A stretch of 64,000 bases of DNA from Catenulispora acidiphila DSM 44928 (lineage in GTDB: Bacteria > Actinomycetota > Actinomycetes > Streptomycetales > Catenulisporaceae): the NCBI RefSeq assembly GCF_000024025.1, contig NC_013131.1, positions 62,001 through 126,000 on the forward strand. The letters are read 5' to 3'. Position numbers and translations under genes: made by a program. A model generated the notes under the pieces. The model saw only the letters and a list, made by a program, of their open reading frames with translations, was not told where the DNA came from and made no database searches. Of this stretch, positions 1-8,062 are shown in pieces (position 1 is the stretch's first letter; the number at the start of each line of letters is the position of its first letter).

Positions 1-2
1 CA

Positions 3-908
3 GTACTTCCGGCGAGCGTGGGTGGCGGCGGTACTGGATTGCCGGGCATGGTGCGCTTGCTGTCCGATGCCGGAGCCGCACTCGCGCGGCTGCCTCTGGT
101 GGAGACGTTCGTCGCGGTCTCGGTCATCGATGAGAAGCACTTGCCGGCCGTGCTGTCGGGGGAACTGGTCATCACCGCGGCGCTCGCCGAGCATCCCTCG
201 ACGATCACCGCGCCATTGCGGCTGACCGGTCAGCGGCTCAACGGGATCACGCAACTGGTGCCGTACCCCCTCAGCTCCGACCTGGTGCTCGTCCCGGCGC
301 TCCGCGAGGACGATACGGAAGTGCTGGCGCTGGTCTCCCTGTCGACGGCGCGCGTCGGCGACCAGGTGACGACCACCGGCGAGCCGTTGGGCGTCCTGGA
401 GTTCATCGACGCCGAAGTCATGGAGCTCTGCGACGCGGTCGGCGAGGCCCGCGCCCTGGCTGCGCTGTTCTCCTCCGCGACGCTCTGCGGGATCGCAGCG
501 CGGGCGTTGGCGATGACGGCCGAGTACGTCGGCGGACGCGTCCAGTTCGGGCATCCGCTCGCGACGTTCCAAGGCGTGGCCCTGTCCGCTGCGGACCGCT
601 ATATCGATTCCCGCGCTATGCAAGCCGCACTGTGGGATGCCGTATACGCGATCGCAGAGAACGGCATCAGCTCGCCCCGGGCCCGGTACGCGATCGCCAC
701 CGCCAGGGTCTGGGCCGCCGACGGCGCGCGCCGGGTCGTCGGATCGGCGCAGCACCTGCACGGCGGTTTTGGCGTGGACGTCACCTATCCCTTGCACCGC
801 TATCACGCGTGGGCTCGCTACTGGGAGCTCTACGGAGGCTCCGCCGAAGCCTGGTCCGGCGACCTCGGCGAGCTCATCGCCGCTCACCCCATAGAGGAGG
901 ATCAATGA
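3..908 (+). CDS. Acyl-CoA dehydrogenase, 3' part (5' end outside window)
   Basis: Flavin-dependent acyl-CoA dehydrogenase that would introduce a 2,3 double bond into a CoA thioester. The frame is open to the left edge and begins with a glycine-rich stretch (VGGGGTGLPG) typical of the helical N-terminal domain, so the start is missing and only about 300 residues remain. The C-terminal helical domain is visible, with the FAD/substrate segment AQHLHGGFGVDVTYPLHRY near the end. The stop overlaps the ATG of the next gene (ATGA), followed by a ChsH1-like hydratase and an Ltp2-like aldolase. In mycobacterial igr operons the partner dehydrogenases (FadE28/FadE29, ChsE1/ChsE2) form alpha2beta2 heterotetramers acting on the 3-carbon steroid side chain. 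By context this is probably one of those two subunits; which one cannot be decided here. Confidence 0.85.
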   Translation, partial: VLPASVGGGGTGLPGMVRLLSDAGAALARLPLVETFVAVSVIDEKHLPAVLSGELVITAALAEHPSTITAPLRLTGQRLNGITQLVPYPLSSDLVLVPALREDDTEVLALVSLSTARVGDQVTTTGEPLGVLEFIDAEVMELCDAVGEARALAALFSSATLCGIAARALAMTAEYVGGRVQFGHPLATFQGVALSAADRYIDSRAMQAALWDAVYAIAENGISSPRARYAIATARVWAADGARRVVGSAQHLHGGFGVDVTYPLHRYHAWARYWELYGGSAEAWSGDLGELIAAHPIEEDQ

Positions 909-1306
909 GCGCACTGCCCAAGGTCGGGGAGGCGTTGCCGGAGCTGATCATCCCGATCACCCCGACCCGGATCGTCTCCGGCGCCATCGCCTCCCGCGAC
1001 TACCAGGACGTGCACCACGACGTCCCGGCAGCCCGCGAGAAGGGCTCCCCCGACATCTTCATGAACATCCTCACCACCAACGGACTCGTCGGACGCTACG
1101 TGACCGACTGGGCCGGCGCGGAGGCCCGGATCCTGAAGATCGCGATCCGCCTCGGCGTGCCGAACTATCCCGGCGACACGATGACCCTCACCGGGTCCGT
1201 GGCGAGTGTCGGGGAGGACGGCGCCGTCGAGGTCGCGATCCGCGGCGCGAACCAGCTCGGCAACCACGTCACCGGAACCGTGACCCTGAAAGGCCTCGGT
1301 GAGTGA
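905..1306 (+). CDS. chsH1: MaoC-like enoyl-CoA hydratase subunit, ChsH1-like
   Basis: A 133-residue single hotdog-fold protein closely resembling mycobacterial Rv3541c (ChsH1), which pairs with ChsH2 to hydrate the steroid 17-(2-propenoyl)-CoA side chain. Diagnostic segments are SRDYQDVHHD (residues about 29-38; the catalytic Asp/His of MaoC hydratases), DIFMNILTTNGLVGRYVTDW and RLGVPNYPGDT. From remembered family sequences the resemblance runs the whole length. The start is the ATG that overlaps the upstream stop by 4 bp, and its own stop overlaps the GTG of the aldolase gene, so the three genes are translationally coupled. A ChsH2 partner (MaoC plus DUF35) is not seen and would have to lie upstream, as in the igr gene order. 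Confidence 0.85.
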   Translation: MSALPKVGEALPELIIPITPTRIVSGAIASRDYQDVHHDVPAAREKGSPDIFMNILTTNGLVGRYVTDWAGAEARILKIAIRLGVPNYPGDTMTLTGSVASVGEDGAVEVAIRGANQLGNHVTGTVTLKGLGE

Positions 1307-2481
1307 GCATGTCCCTGGCGGGCGAAGCAGCGATCGTCGGTATCGGTGCCACGGAGTTCTCCAAGGAGTCCGGACGCAGTGAACTCCAGCTCTGCCTGGA
1401 GGCTTGCAAGGCCGCACTGGACGACGCCGGGATCGCGCCGCGCGACGTCGACGGTCTGGTGACGTTCTCCATGGACTCCAGCCCTTCGATCATGGTGGGT
1501 CGCGGACTGGGCGTCGCCGAGCTGCGGCACTTCTCCCTCGTCGACTATGGAGGCGGCGCCGCCTGTGCGACCGTCGCGCACGCAGCTGCCGCGATCACAG
1601 CTGGCCTCGCCGACGTCGTGGTCTGCTACCGCGCCTTCAACGAGCGCTCCGGTCGGCGGTTCGGCTCCGGGGACGCCGCGATCCAGGCTCGTGGCGAATC
1701 CCCGATGGCACAGCACTTCGGCTACTACTCGCCCTATGGGCTCATCACTCCTGCAGCCTGGGTCGCGATGGCCGCACGCCGCTATATGCACAAGTACGGA
1801 GCCACATCGGAGGACTTCGGGCGTGTCGCGGTGGCGGCGCGGACTCACGCCGCCACAAACCCCGCAGCGTGGTTCTACGAGCGCCCCATCACCTTGGCTG
1901 ACCACCAGAGCTCGAAGCTTATCGCCGACCCGGTGCGGCTGCTGGACTGCTGCCAGGAGTCAGACGGCGGAGTCGCCCTGGTAGTCGTTTCCGCGGAGCG
2001 CGCGCGTGACCTCCCTGGGAAGGAAGTCCTTATAGCGGGCGCCGCACAGGGTTCGGCGCATGACCAACAGATGATGACCAGCTACTACCGCGAGGACATA
2101 TCCGGACTCCCCGAGATGGGCACTGTCGCGCGGCAACTGTGGAACCAATCCGGGCTGGGACCGGACGACATCCAGACCGCCGTCATCTACGACCACTTCA
2201 CTCCGTTCGTCCTGACGCAGCTGGAGGAATTCGGCTTCTGCGGGCGCGGCGAGGCGCGCGACTTCATCCGCGACGGCGCCATCCACATCGGCGGACGGCT
2301 TCCGCTCAACACTCACGGCGGCCAGCTCGGCGAGGCCTACATCCACGGCATGAACGGCATCGCCGAGGCGGTCCGCCAGGCCCGGGGAACGGCCGTGAAC
2401 CAGGTCCCGGACGTCCATAACGTGCTGGTCACAGCAGGTACCGGCGTCCCGACGTCCGGGCTCGTGCTCAGTGCGGTCTGA
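1303..2481 (+). CDS. ltp2: Thiolase-fold steroid side-chain aldolase, Ltp2-like
   Basis: A 392-residue thiolase-superfamily protein of the lipid-transfer type, matching mycobacterial Ltp2 (Rv3540c) end to end: N-terminal GEAAIVGIGATEFSKESGRS, central YGGGAACATV and AYRAFNERSG-like CYRAFNERSG, C-terminal THGGQLGEAYIHGMNG and TAGTGVPTSG. Ltp2 performs the retro-aldol step that releases propionyl-CoA from the hydrated C22 side chain and needs the DUF35 domain of ChsH2. Two tyrosines reported as essential in characterised Ltp2 proteins seem to correspond to Y296 (VIYDHF) and Y346 (EAYIHG). The start is GTG overlapping the upstream stop; an ATG two codons later is an alternative. It is the last gene of the operon. 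Confidence 0.88.
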   Translation: MSMSLAGEAAIVGIGATEFSKESGRSELQLCLEACKAALDDAGIAPRDVDGLVTFSMDSSPSIMVGRGLGVAELRHFSLVDYGGGAACATVAHAAAAITAGLADVVVCYRAFNERSGRRFGSGDAAIQARGESPMAQHFGYYSPYGLITPAAWVAMAARRYMHKYGATSEDFGRVAVAARTHAATNPAAWFYERPITLADHQSSKLIADPVRLLDCCQESDGGVALVVVSAERARDLPGKEVLIAGAAQGSAHDQQMMTSYYREDISGLPEMGTVARQLWNQSGLGPDDIQTAVIYDHFTPFVLTQLEEFGFCGRGEARDFIRDGAIHIGGRLPLNTHGGQLGEAYIHGMNGIAEAVRQARGTAVNQVPDVHNVLVTAGTGVPTSGLVLSAV

Positions 2482-2583
2482 CTGCCGCCGAGCCGTGTCC
2501 GGCGACGCCGATCCGACCGGTCTGAGCAGCACCGCCGCCACCGCCCGTAACCCGGTGTTCCGTTGGGCGTCGGAACGATCAGT

Positions 2584-2589
2584 TAATCT
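2584..2589 (+). promoter_or_regulatory. Candidate -10 hexamer TAATCT of the HAD gene
   Basis: TAATCT ends 7 nt before the ATG at 2597, so transcription would begin at or next to the start codon, giving a leaderless mRNA. No convincing -35 element is visible. Confidence 0.5.
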
Positions 2590-2596
2590 CGGAGCC

Positions 2597-3247
2597 ATGC
2601 CCCGTCTCGCGCTCTTCGACCTGGACGACACCCTGATCTCCTCCAAGGGCGCCTTCATCGCCTGGACCGAGGAGCTGGTCGCGGCCCACAGCTCCCCGGC
2701 TGACGTGCGCTGGTTCATCGACAACGAGCACATCTTCTGGACCGGATCGCCGGACGACGCCTTCCGCGGCCTGGTCGAGCACTTCGGCCTGGCCGCGGAC
2801 CCGGCCGAGCTGCTGGCCGACTACCAATTCCGCATGGTCGACCTGCTCAAGCCCTTCGACGGCGTGCTGGACGGCCTGGAGGCGCTGCGCGACGCCGGCT
2901 GGCGGATCGGCATCGTCACCAACGGGTTCGGCGACTTCCAGAACGCCAAGATCGACGCGGTCGGGCTGCGCGCCTACGTGGACGTCGTCTGCATCTCCGA
3001 CGTCGAGGGCAGTTGGAAGCCCGAGTCGAAGATCTTCCAACTGGCCTCCGAACGTGCCGGGGCACCTCTGGAAGGCGGCTGGATGGTCGGCGACTCCCTG
3101 AGCTCGGACATCGCCGGCGGCAACGGCGTGGGCCTGCACACCGCCTGGATCCGGCACGGCCGCACGCTGGGCAGCATGGACCCGCAGCCGGAGCAGGTCG
3201 TCGAGACCACGACCGAGGCTTTTCAGCTGATCCTCAGCCGGCCCTGA
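2597..3247 (+). CDS. HAD-superfamily hydrolase (YjjG/HAD-IA type)
   Basis: A 216-residue haloacid-dehalogenase-fold phosphatase, probably acting on a small phosphorylated metabolite. All four HAD motifs are visible: motif I FDLDDT (residues 6-11, nucleophile D and acid/base D), motif II IVTNG near residue 108, motif III lysine in SWKPESKIF, and motif IV VGDSLSSDIAGG. The cap is the helical C1 type between motifs I and II. I use the ATG at 2597 because MPRLALFDLDDT starts right at motif I and a TAATCT -10 lies 7 nt upstream; longer upstream starts would add residues unlike the family. It stands alone after the aldolase operon. The substrate cannot be told from sequence. Confidence 0.85.
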   Translation: MPRLALFDLDDTLISSKGAFIAWTEELVAAHSSPADVRWFIDNEHIFWTGSPDDAFRGLVEHFGLAADPAELLADYQFRMVDLLKPFDGVLDGLEALRDAGWRIGIVTNGFGDFQNAKIDAVGLRAYVDVVCISDVEGSWKPESKIFQLASERAGAPLEGGWMVGDSLSSDIAGGNGVGLHTAWIRHGRTLGSMDPQPEQVVETTTEAFQLILSRP

Positions 3248-3254
3248 ATCCGGC

Positions 3255-3285
3255 TTGACCTTGTCGTAACGGAAGCTTCTACCTT
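3255..3285 (+). promoter_or_regulatory. MerR-type promoter with 19-bp spacer
   Basis: TTGACC (3255-3260) and TACCTT (3280-3285) are separated by 19 bp, the long spacer that MerR-family activators act on by twisting the DNA. The spacer contains the palindrome GAAGCTTC (3272-3279). It precedes the tipA-like merR gene by about 100 bp, which suggests autoregulation. Confidence 0.6.
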
Positions 3286-3384
3286 CGAGAATGTGGCCGG
3301 AAAGTCCGGCCGCACCCAGATGGTCTGCGACGCGTAGCGTCTCCATAACGGGTGGCGGTGGGCGACGGGAGGGCGGGAACCGCT

Positions 3385-4143
3385 ATGAGCTGGTCGATCG
3401 CGCAGGTGGCGCGGATGTCCGGGGTCACCGCCCGAACTCTGCGCCACTACGACGACATCGGGCTTCTCAAGCCCGACCACGTCGGCGCCAACGGCTACCG
3501 CTACTACGAGGAGGCGCAGCTGCTGCGCCTGCAGCAGATCCTCGTCCTGCGCGAGCTGGGACTCGGCCTGTCCGAGATCGCCGAGGCGATCGATTCCGAA
3601 CCGGACACGATCGTGGCCCTGCGCCGGCAGTACGGCCGGCTGCTCGTCGAGCGCGACCGGCTCTCGCGGGTCGCCGAGACCGTGCGGCGGACCATCGCCG
3701 AGCTGGAAGGGAAGCCACAGATGTCCGTGCACATCAACCGGCCGGAGAACCTCTTCGAGGGGTTCGAGGAGTCGCAGTACGAGGACGAGGCGCGCGAGCG
3801 CTGGCCCGAGGAGTTCGAGCAGGCCCAGGCCAAGCGCGCCACCATGACCGAGGAGGACCTCGAGCGCTGGCAGCGCGAGGCGACCGCCGCGATGATCCGG
3901 ATGGCGGAGTTCATGGCCGCCGGGACACCGGTCGACGACCCGGCGGTGCAGGACGAGGTCCACCAGCACTACCAGGGCATCTGCATCTGGTGGACGCCGA
4001 ACCGCAGCGCGTACAAGTGCGTCGGCCAGATGTACGTCGACGACGAACGCTTCAAGGCGAACTATCTGAAGATCGCCGAAGGGCTCGCGGAGTACCAGGC
4101 GGCTGCGATGGCCGCCTATGCGGACGCGCGCCTGACCGACTAG
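3385..4143 (+). CDS. MerR regulator with TipAS effector domain (TipAL-like)
   Basis: A 252-residue transcription regulator. Residues 4-70 form a MerR winged helix-turn-helix (AQVARMSGVTARTLRHYDDIG, shown here in two parts: AQVARMSGVTA and RTLRHYDDIG), followed by a dimerising coiled coil (about 75-110). Residues about 115-250 match the TipAS domain (NLFEGFEESQYEDEARERW), which in Streptomyces TipAL binds thiopeptide and other cyclic antibiotics. The C-terminal part has the aromatic-rich IWWTPNRSAYKCVGQMY segment. ATG at 3385 places the HTH directly at the N terminus. A 19-bp-spacer promoter lies upstream. An internal start giving a free effector domain (TipAS) may exist at the ATG in QMSVHINRPE, as in Streptomyces lividans tipA. 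Confidence 0.88.
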   Translation: MSWSIAQVARMSGVTARTLRHYDDIGLLKPDHVGANGYRYYEEAQLLRLQQILVLRELGLGLSEIAEAIDSEPDTIVALRRQYGRLLVERDRLSRVAETVRRTIAELEGKPQMSVHINRPENLFEGFEESQYEDEARERWPEEFEQAQAKRATMTEEDLERWQREATAAMIRMAEFMAAGTPVDDPAVQDEVHQHYQGICIWWTPNRSAYKCVGQMYVDDERFKANYLKIAEGLAEYQAAAMAAYADARLTD

Positions 4144-4171
4144 TACGGATTCGCTGAGCGAATCCCGACAA

Positions 4172-4205
4172 GCGTCCCCCTCCACGGCCAGTGTGGAGGG
4201 GACGC
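4172..4205. terminator. Bidirectional terminator hairpin between merR and nhaA
   Basis: GCGTCCCCCTCCAC (4172-4185) pairs with GTGGAGGGGACGC (4193-4205) with one bulged C. A second smaller perfect hairpin (GGATTCGCT/AGCGAATCC, 4147-4165) precedes it. Both lie between the convergent stops of the merR-type gene and nhaA. Confidence 0.7.
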
Positions 4206-4208
4206 CGC

Positions 4209-5510
4209 CTATTCTCGCCCGAGCACCAGTTCTGAGTCTTCCGACTCCTCGGCAGTGCACAGTTGGTCGTAGAAGCGATCCCTCCGGCGCAGGAGTACTA
4301 CAGCGAAGAGGGCGGATGCCAGTGAACCCAGTAGTACTCCGCCCTTAGCGAGATTCAGGACATCCGGACTGTCGGAGAAGCCGAGTTCGGCGATCAGGAG
4401 CGAGACGGTGAACCCGACGCCGGTGAGCGCGGACACCGCCGCGATGTCGCGCCACTGCAGTTCGTCGGACAACTCGGCACGGGTGAAGCGCGCAGTCAGA
4501 TAAGCACCGCCGAACACCCCGACCGCCTTGCCGATGAACAAGCCCGCGGCGATGGCCAGCGGAATCTGGTCGCTGACCAGGCTGCCCAGCGTCTTGCCGC
4601 CGACGTAGACCCCCGCGGACATGATCGCGAAGACCGGGACGCAAAAGCCCGCGGAGAACGGCTGCAACCGCCACTGCACCTTCTCGGCAGGCGACTGGAG
4701 TTCGTCGTCGTGGTCCTCATCGCTGTCTCCGTGACGTCGGCCGCGCAGCATCAAACCGATTGCCACGCCGGCCACCGTCGCGTGGACGCCGCTGGCGTGC
4801 ACCGCGATCCAGATGGCCAGCCCCAGCGGCACGTTGAGCCACAAGCTGGTGATGCGCATCCGCTGCACCACATAGAAGGCGAGGAGCAGGACCGCCGCGA
4901 TGACCAGCGCCCCGGTGTCGATGCTGTCCGTGTACGCGATCGCGATGATGATGATCGCACCGAGGTCGTCCACGACCGCGAGGGTCAGCAGGAAGGCACG
5001 GAGCGCCGACGGCAGGTTCTGCCCGACGACGGCCAGCACCGCCAGCGCGAACGCGATGTCCGTGGCGGTGGGCACGGCCCAGCCCTCGCCGGCGTTCGTG
5101 TGTCCGGCGCTGACCGCGAGGTAGACCCCGATCGGCACGATCATGCCGCACAGCGCCGAGACGACCGGCAATGCCGCGGCACGCGGGTTCGACAGCTCGC
5201 CGGCTTGCAGCTCGTGCTTGAGCTCGATCCCGGCGACCAGGAAGAAGAACGCGAGCAGGAAGTCCGCAGCCCAGTCCGCCAGCGACAGGTCCAGATGCCA
5301 TAGGTGCGGTCCGACGACGGTGTTCTTGACGGTGTCGTAGGAGGCGCGCCACGGAGAGTTCGCCCACAGCAGCCCGAGAAGCGCGAAGGCGATCAGCAAC
5401 GCGCCGCCGACGGTCTCGGTCCGGAGCACTGCCGCCACATGCCTGCGCTCTATGCGCTTCAGGCGCGCGAAGACGCGCGACGGGGAGGCGGGGCGGTCCG
5501 GGGGCGTCAT
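4209..5510 (-). CDS. nhaA: Na+/H+ antiporter NhaA
   Basis: Electrogenic sodium/proton antiporter of the cytoplasmic membrane. The protein has the long runs of hydrophobic segments of NhaA, with family markers such as LLWANSPW near the N terminus, FFLVAGIELKHELQAGEL, the TAT[DI] region PTATDIAFALAVLAVVG containing the ion-binding aspartate, AVVDDLGAIIIIAIAYT with the adjacent DD pair, and GVGFTVSLLIAEL near the C terminus. I choose the ATG at 5510 (433 residues) because AAGGA lies 7 nt upstream and MTPPDRP leads directly into the conserved region; an in-frame ATG at 5633 would add 41 unsupported residues. It lies next to acsA; I recall a similar acs-nhaA neighbourhood in Streptomyces. Confidence 0.92.
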   Translation of the reverse strand: MTPPDRPASPSRVFARLKRIERRHVAAVLRTETVGGALLIAFALLGLLWANSPWRASYDTVKNTVVGPHLWHLDLSLADWAADFLLAFFFLVAGIELKHELQAGELSNPRAAALPVVSALCGMIVPIGVYLAVSAGHTNAGEGWAVPTATDIAFALAVLAVVGQNLPSALRAFLLTLAVVDDLGAIIIIAIAYTDSIDTGALVIAAVLLLAFYVVQRMRITSLWLNVPLGLAIWIAVHASGVHATVAGVAIGLMLRGRRHGDSDEDHDDELQSPAEKVQWRLQPFSAGFCVPVFAIMSAGVYVGGKTLGSLVSDQIPLAIAAGLFIGKAVGVFGGAYLTARFTRAELSDELQWRDIAAVSALTGVGFTVSLLIAELGFSDSPDVLNLAKGGVLLGSLASALFAVVLLRRRDRFYDQLCTAEESEDSELVLGRE

Positions 5511-5660
5511 CAAGGCGTCCTTGTGGCTCGAGCTCAGCTGCGGACGGGTGGTGATCGAAAGACCACTACCCATGCCGACCAGACTTCCCGGCGCTCCTAA
5601 GCCGTTCAGGTTACCGATCCATGAGGAACCCATGTGCGAGTGCCCGGCTCCTGAGAAAAG

Positions 5661-5708
5661 CAGACCGCCGAGTGTGCGGACTCTGAGGTCGGCACACCCG
5701 GCGGTCTG
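5661..5708 (-). terminator. Terminator of acsA
   Basis: Arms 5661-5677 (CAGACCGCCGAGTGTGC) and 5692-5708 pair over 17 bp with one mismatch around a 14-nt loop. On the minus strand the hairpin is followed by CTTTTCTC, a short U tract. Confidence 0.8.
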
Positions 5709-5728
5709 TCACGCCGAGCGGGAGGGGA

Positions 5729-7684
5729 TCAGTCCTCGTTGGCGTGCGGCAGCTTCGCCTTGATCAGATCCATGACCGTGGAGTCGGCCAGGGTGGTGGT
5801 GTCGCCGACGACGCGGTCCTCGGCGACGTCCTTGAGCAGGCGCCGCATGATCTTGCCGGAGCGCGTCTTGGGCAGTTCGGGCACGATCTGGATCTGCTTG
5901 GGCTTGGCGATCGGGCCGATCTCCTTGGAGACGTGCGCCTTCAGTGCCGCGTCCAAGCCCTCGGTCTCCTCCTGGCCGGCGCGCAGGATGACGAAGGCGA
6001 CGATGCGCTGTCCGGTGGTCTCGTCCTTGGCGCCGACCACCGCGGCCTCAGCCACAGCCGGGTAGGACACGAGGGCGGATTCGACTTCGGTGGTGGAGAT
6101 GTTGTGGCCGGAGACGAGCATGATGTCGTCGACGCGGCCCAGCAGCCACAGGTCGCCGTCCTCGTCCTTTTTGGCGCCGTCGCCGGCGAAGTAGTAGCCC
6201 TGCTCGGCGAAGCGGGCCCAGTAGGTGTCGATGAAGCGCTGCTGGTCGCCCCAGATGCCGCGGGCCATGGAGGGCCAGGGCTTGTCCAGGACCAGCAGCC
6301 CGCCGTGGCCGTTGCCGACGATGTTGCCGTCCTTGTCCACGACGTTGGCTGAGATGCCCGGCAACGGCCGCATCGCCGAGCCCGGCTTGGCCTCGGTGAC
6401 ACCCGGCAGCGGGGAGATCATGATCGCCCCGGTCTCGGTCTGCCACCAGGTGTCGACCACCGGAGTGCGGTCGCCGCCGATGTTCTTCCGGTACCAGATC
6501 CATGCCTCGGGGTTGATCGGCTCGCCGACCGAGCCCAGCAGGCGCAGCGAGGAGAGGTCGAACTTCGCCGGGATGTCGTCGCCCCACTTGGCGAACATGC
6601 GGATCGCGGTGGGGGCGGTGTACAGGAGGCTGACCTTGTACTTCTGGATGATCTCCCAGAAGCGGCCCTGATGCGGGGTGTCGGGGGTGCCCTCGTACAT
6701 GACCTCGGTCACGCCGTTGGAGAGCGGCCCGTAGACGATGTAGGAGTGCCCGGTGACCCAACCGACGTCGGCGGTGCACCAGTACACATCGGATTCCGGC
6801 TTCAAGTCGAACACCGCGTGGTGCGTGTACGAAGCCTGCGTCAGGTAGCCGCCGGTCGTGTGCAGGATGCCCTTGGGCTTACCCGTGGTCCCGGACGTGT
6901 AGAGGATGAACAGCGGGTTCTCGCTGTCGAAGGCCTCAGGGGTGTGCTCGGTGGACGCCCCGCCCACCGCGTCGTGCCACCAGACGTCCTTATCGCCCCA
7001 GGCGACGTCCGCGCCGGTGCGCTTCACGACCAGCACGTTCTCGATGGTCTCGGCGCCGTTCACGGCCTCGTCGGCGTTCGCCTTCAGGTTCACCGTGCCG
7101 CCGCGGCGGTGGTAGCCGTCGGCGGTGATCAGCAGCTTGGCGCCGGCGTCCTCGATGCGCGCGCGCAGCGCGTCGGGGGAGAACGCTGCGAACACCACGG
7201 AGTGCACCGCACCGATGCGCGCACAGGCGAGCATCGCTACAGCGGTTTCCGGGATCATCGGCATGTAGATCGCGACGCGGTCGCCCTGGCGCACACCGAG
7301 CTCGGTCAGCGCGTTGGCGGCCTTGGAGACCTCGTCCTTGAGTTCGGCATAGGTGATGGCGCGGGAGTCGCCGGGCTCGCCCTCGAAGTGGATGGCCACG
7401 CGGTCGCCGTTGCCGGCCTCCACATGGCGGTCCACGCAGTTGTAGGCGACGTTCAGCTTCCCGCCGACGAACCACTTGGCGACCGGCATACCCGACCAGT
7501 CCAGTGTTTCGCTCCAGGGCGTGTCCCAGGACAGGCGCGAGGCCTGTGTGTCCCAGAACGCCAGCCGGTCTGCCTCAGCCGCGGCGTACGCGTCGGCCTT
7601 GACGTTCGCGTCGGCGGCGAAGGCCGCGGACGGCGCGAACCGGCGGTCCTCACGGAGCAGGTTGGAAAGGGCCTCGTTCGACAC
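5729..7684 (-). CDS. acsA: Acetyl-CoA synthetase (AMP-forming)
   Basis: A 651-residue ligase converting acetate, ATP and CoA to acetyl-CoA via acetyl-AMP. The adenylate-forming core motif YTSGTTGKPKGI is near residues 270-281, followed by TADVGWVTGHSYIVYGPL and DTWWQTETG. The C-terminal lid carries PKTRSGKIMRRLL, whose lysine is the site that is acetylated to switch the enzyme off in other bacteria. Length is typical of Acs. Start is GTG at 7684 (MSNEALSNLL) with GAGGAGAG 4-5 nt upstream. The upstream region has a CRP-like palindrome overlapping a CATAAT -10 and a GntR/DasR-like half palindrome, so carbon control is likely. Confidence 0.95.
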   Translation of the reverse strand: MSNEALSNLLREDRRFAPSAAFAADANVKADAYAAAEADRLAFWDTQASRLSWDTPWSETLDWSGMPVAKWFVGGKLNVAYNCVDRHVEAGNGDRVAIHFEGEPGDSRAITYAELKDEVSKAANALTELGVRQGDRVAIYMPMIPETAVAMLACARIGAVHSVVFAAFSPDALRARIEDAGAKLLITADGYHRRGGTVNLKANADEAVNGAETIENVLVVKRTGADVAWGDKDVWWHDAVGGASTEHTPEAFDSENPLFILYTSGTTGKPKGILHTTGGYLTQASYTHHAVFDLKPESDVYWCTADVGWVTGHSYIVYGPLSNGVTEVMYEGTPDTPHQGRFWEIIQKYKVSLLYTAPTAIRMFAKWGDDIPAKFDLSSLRLLGSVGEPINPEAWIWYRKNIGGDRTPVVDTWWQTETGAIMISPLPGVTEAKPGSAMRPLPGISANVVDKDGNIVGNGHGGLLVLDKPWPSMARGIWGDQQRFIDTYWARFAEQGYYFAGDGAKKDEDGDLWLLGRVDDIMLVSGHNISTTEVESALVSYPAVAEAAVVGAKDETTGQRIVAFVILRAGQEETEGLDAALKAHVSKEIGPIAKPKQIQIVPELPKTRSGKIMRRLLKDVAEDRVVGDTTTLADSTVMDLIKAKLPHANED

Positions 7685-7704
7685 CGTCTCTCCTCGTTCG
7701 ATGC

Positions 7705-7722
7705 ATTATGACAGCGGTCACA
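7705..7722 (-). promoter_or_regulatory. CRP-like site overlapping -10 of acsA
   Basis: On the minus strand TGTGA-CCGCTG-TCATA (7707-7722) matches 9 of 10 positions of the CRP palindrome TGTGA-N6-TCACA. Its distal half overlaps a CATAAT -10 hexamer (7705-7710), 20 nt upstream of the acsA GTG. Occupancy there would be expected to repress this promoter unless another start point is used. Confidence 0.5.
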
Positions 7723-7781
7723 CTTTATCCAGGCAGTAGCACACCAAGGGAGGGTCCGGAGCACAAGGGTTTCGGATCAAT

Positions 7782-7793
7782 TGGTATAGACCT
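7782..7793. promoter_or_regulatory. GntR/DasR-like operator upstream of acsA
   Basis: TGGTATAGACCT matches the DasR/HutC-type GntR operator TGGTNTAGACCA at all but one specified position. It lies about 100 bp upstream of acsA in a lower-GC stretch. Which GntR protein would bind is unknown; none is encoded nearby. Confidence 0.35.
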
Positions 7794-7822
7794 TTTACCT
7801 GGACGGCGCCCGGAGACGCCAG

Positions 7823-7859
7823 ACGCCGCCCACCAGGACCCGATTTCGGTGGGCGGCGT
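7823..7859 (-). terminator. Hairpin in the 378-bp gap between the LytR-type gene and acsA
   Basis: Perfect 12-bp stem ACGCCGCCCACC (7823-7834) / GGTGGGCGGCGT (7848-7859) with a 13-nt loop. It probably ends minus-strand transcription from the response-regulator gene, although no T tract follows. The rest of the gap (7860-8062) shows nothing else that I recognise. Confidence 0.5.
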
Positions 7860-8062
7860 GCTCAACGTGCCGCGTGGTGATGAACGCCCGATTGACGGGT
7901 GATCACCGCGGCGGGACCAGGTCGGCAGTACCCGCGTCCTGGAGCCACCGTAAGTGATCACCCGCGAATCATGACAGAGCGGATAAGGATTCGATCTACG
8001 GACGGTCCACGCGAAGCGTTCAACGGCTGACCAACGGAAGGTCAGCGGTCGAGGTGGCGCGA

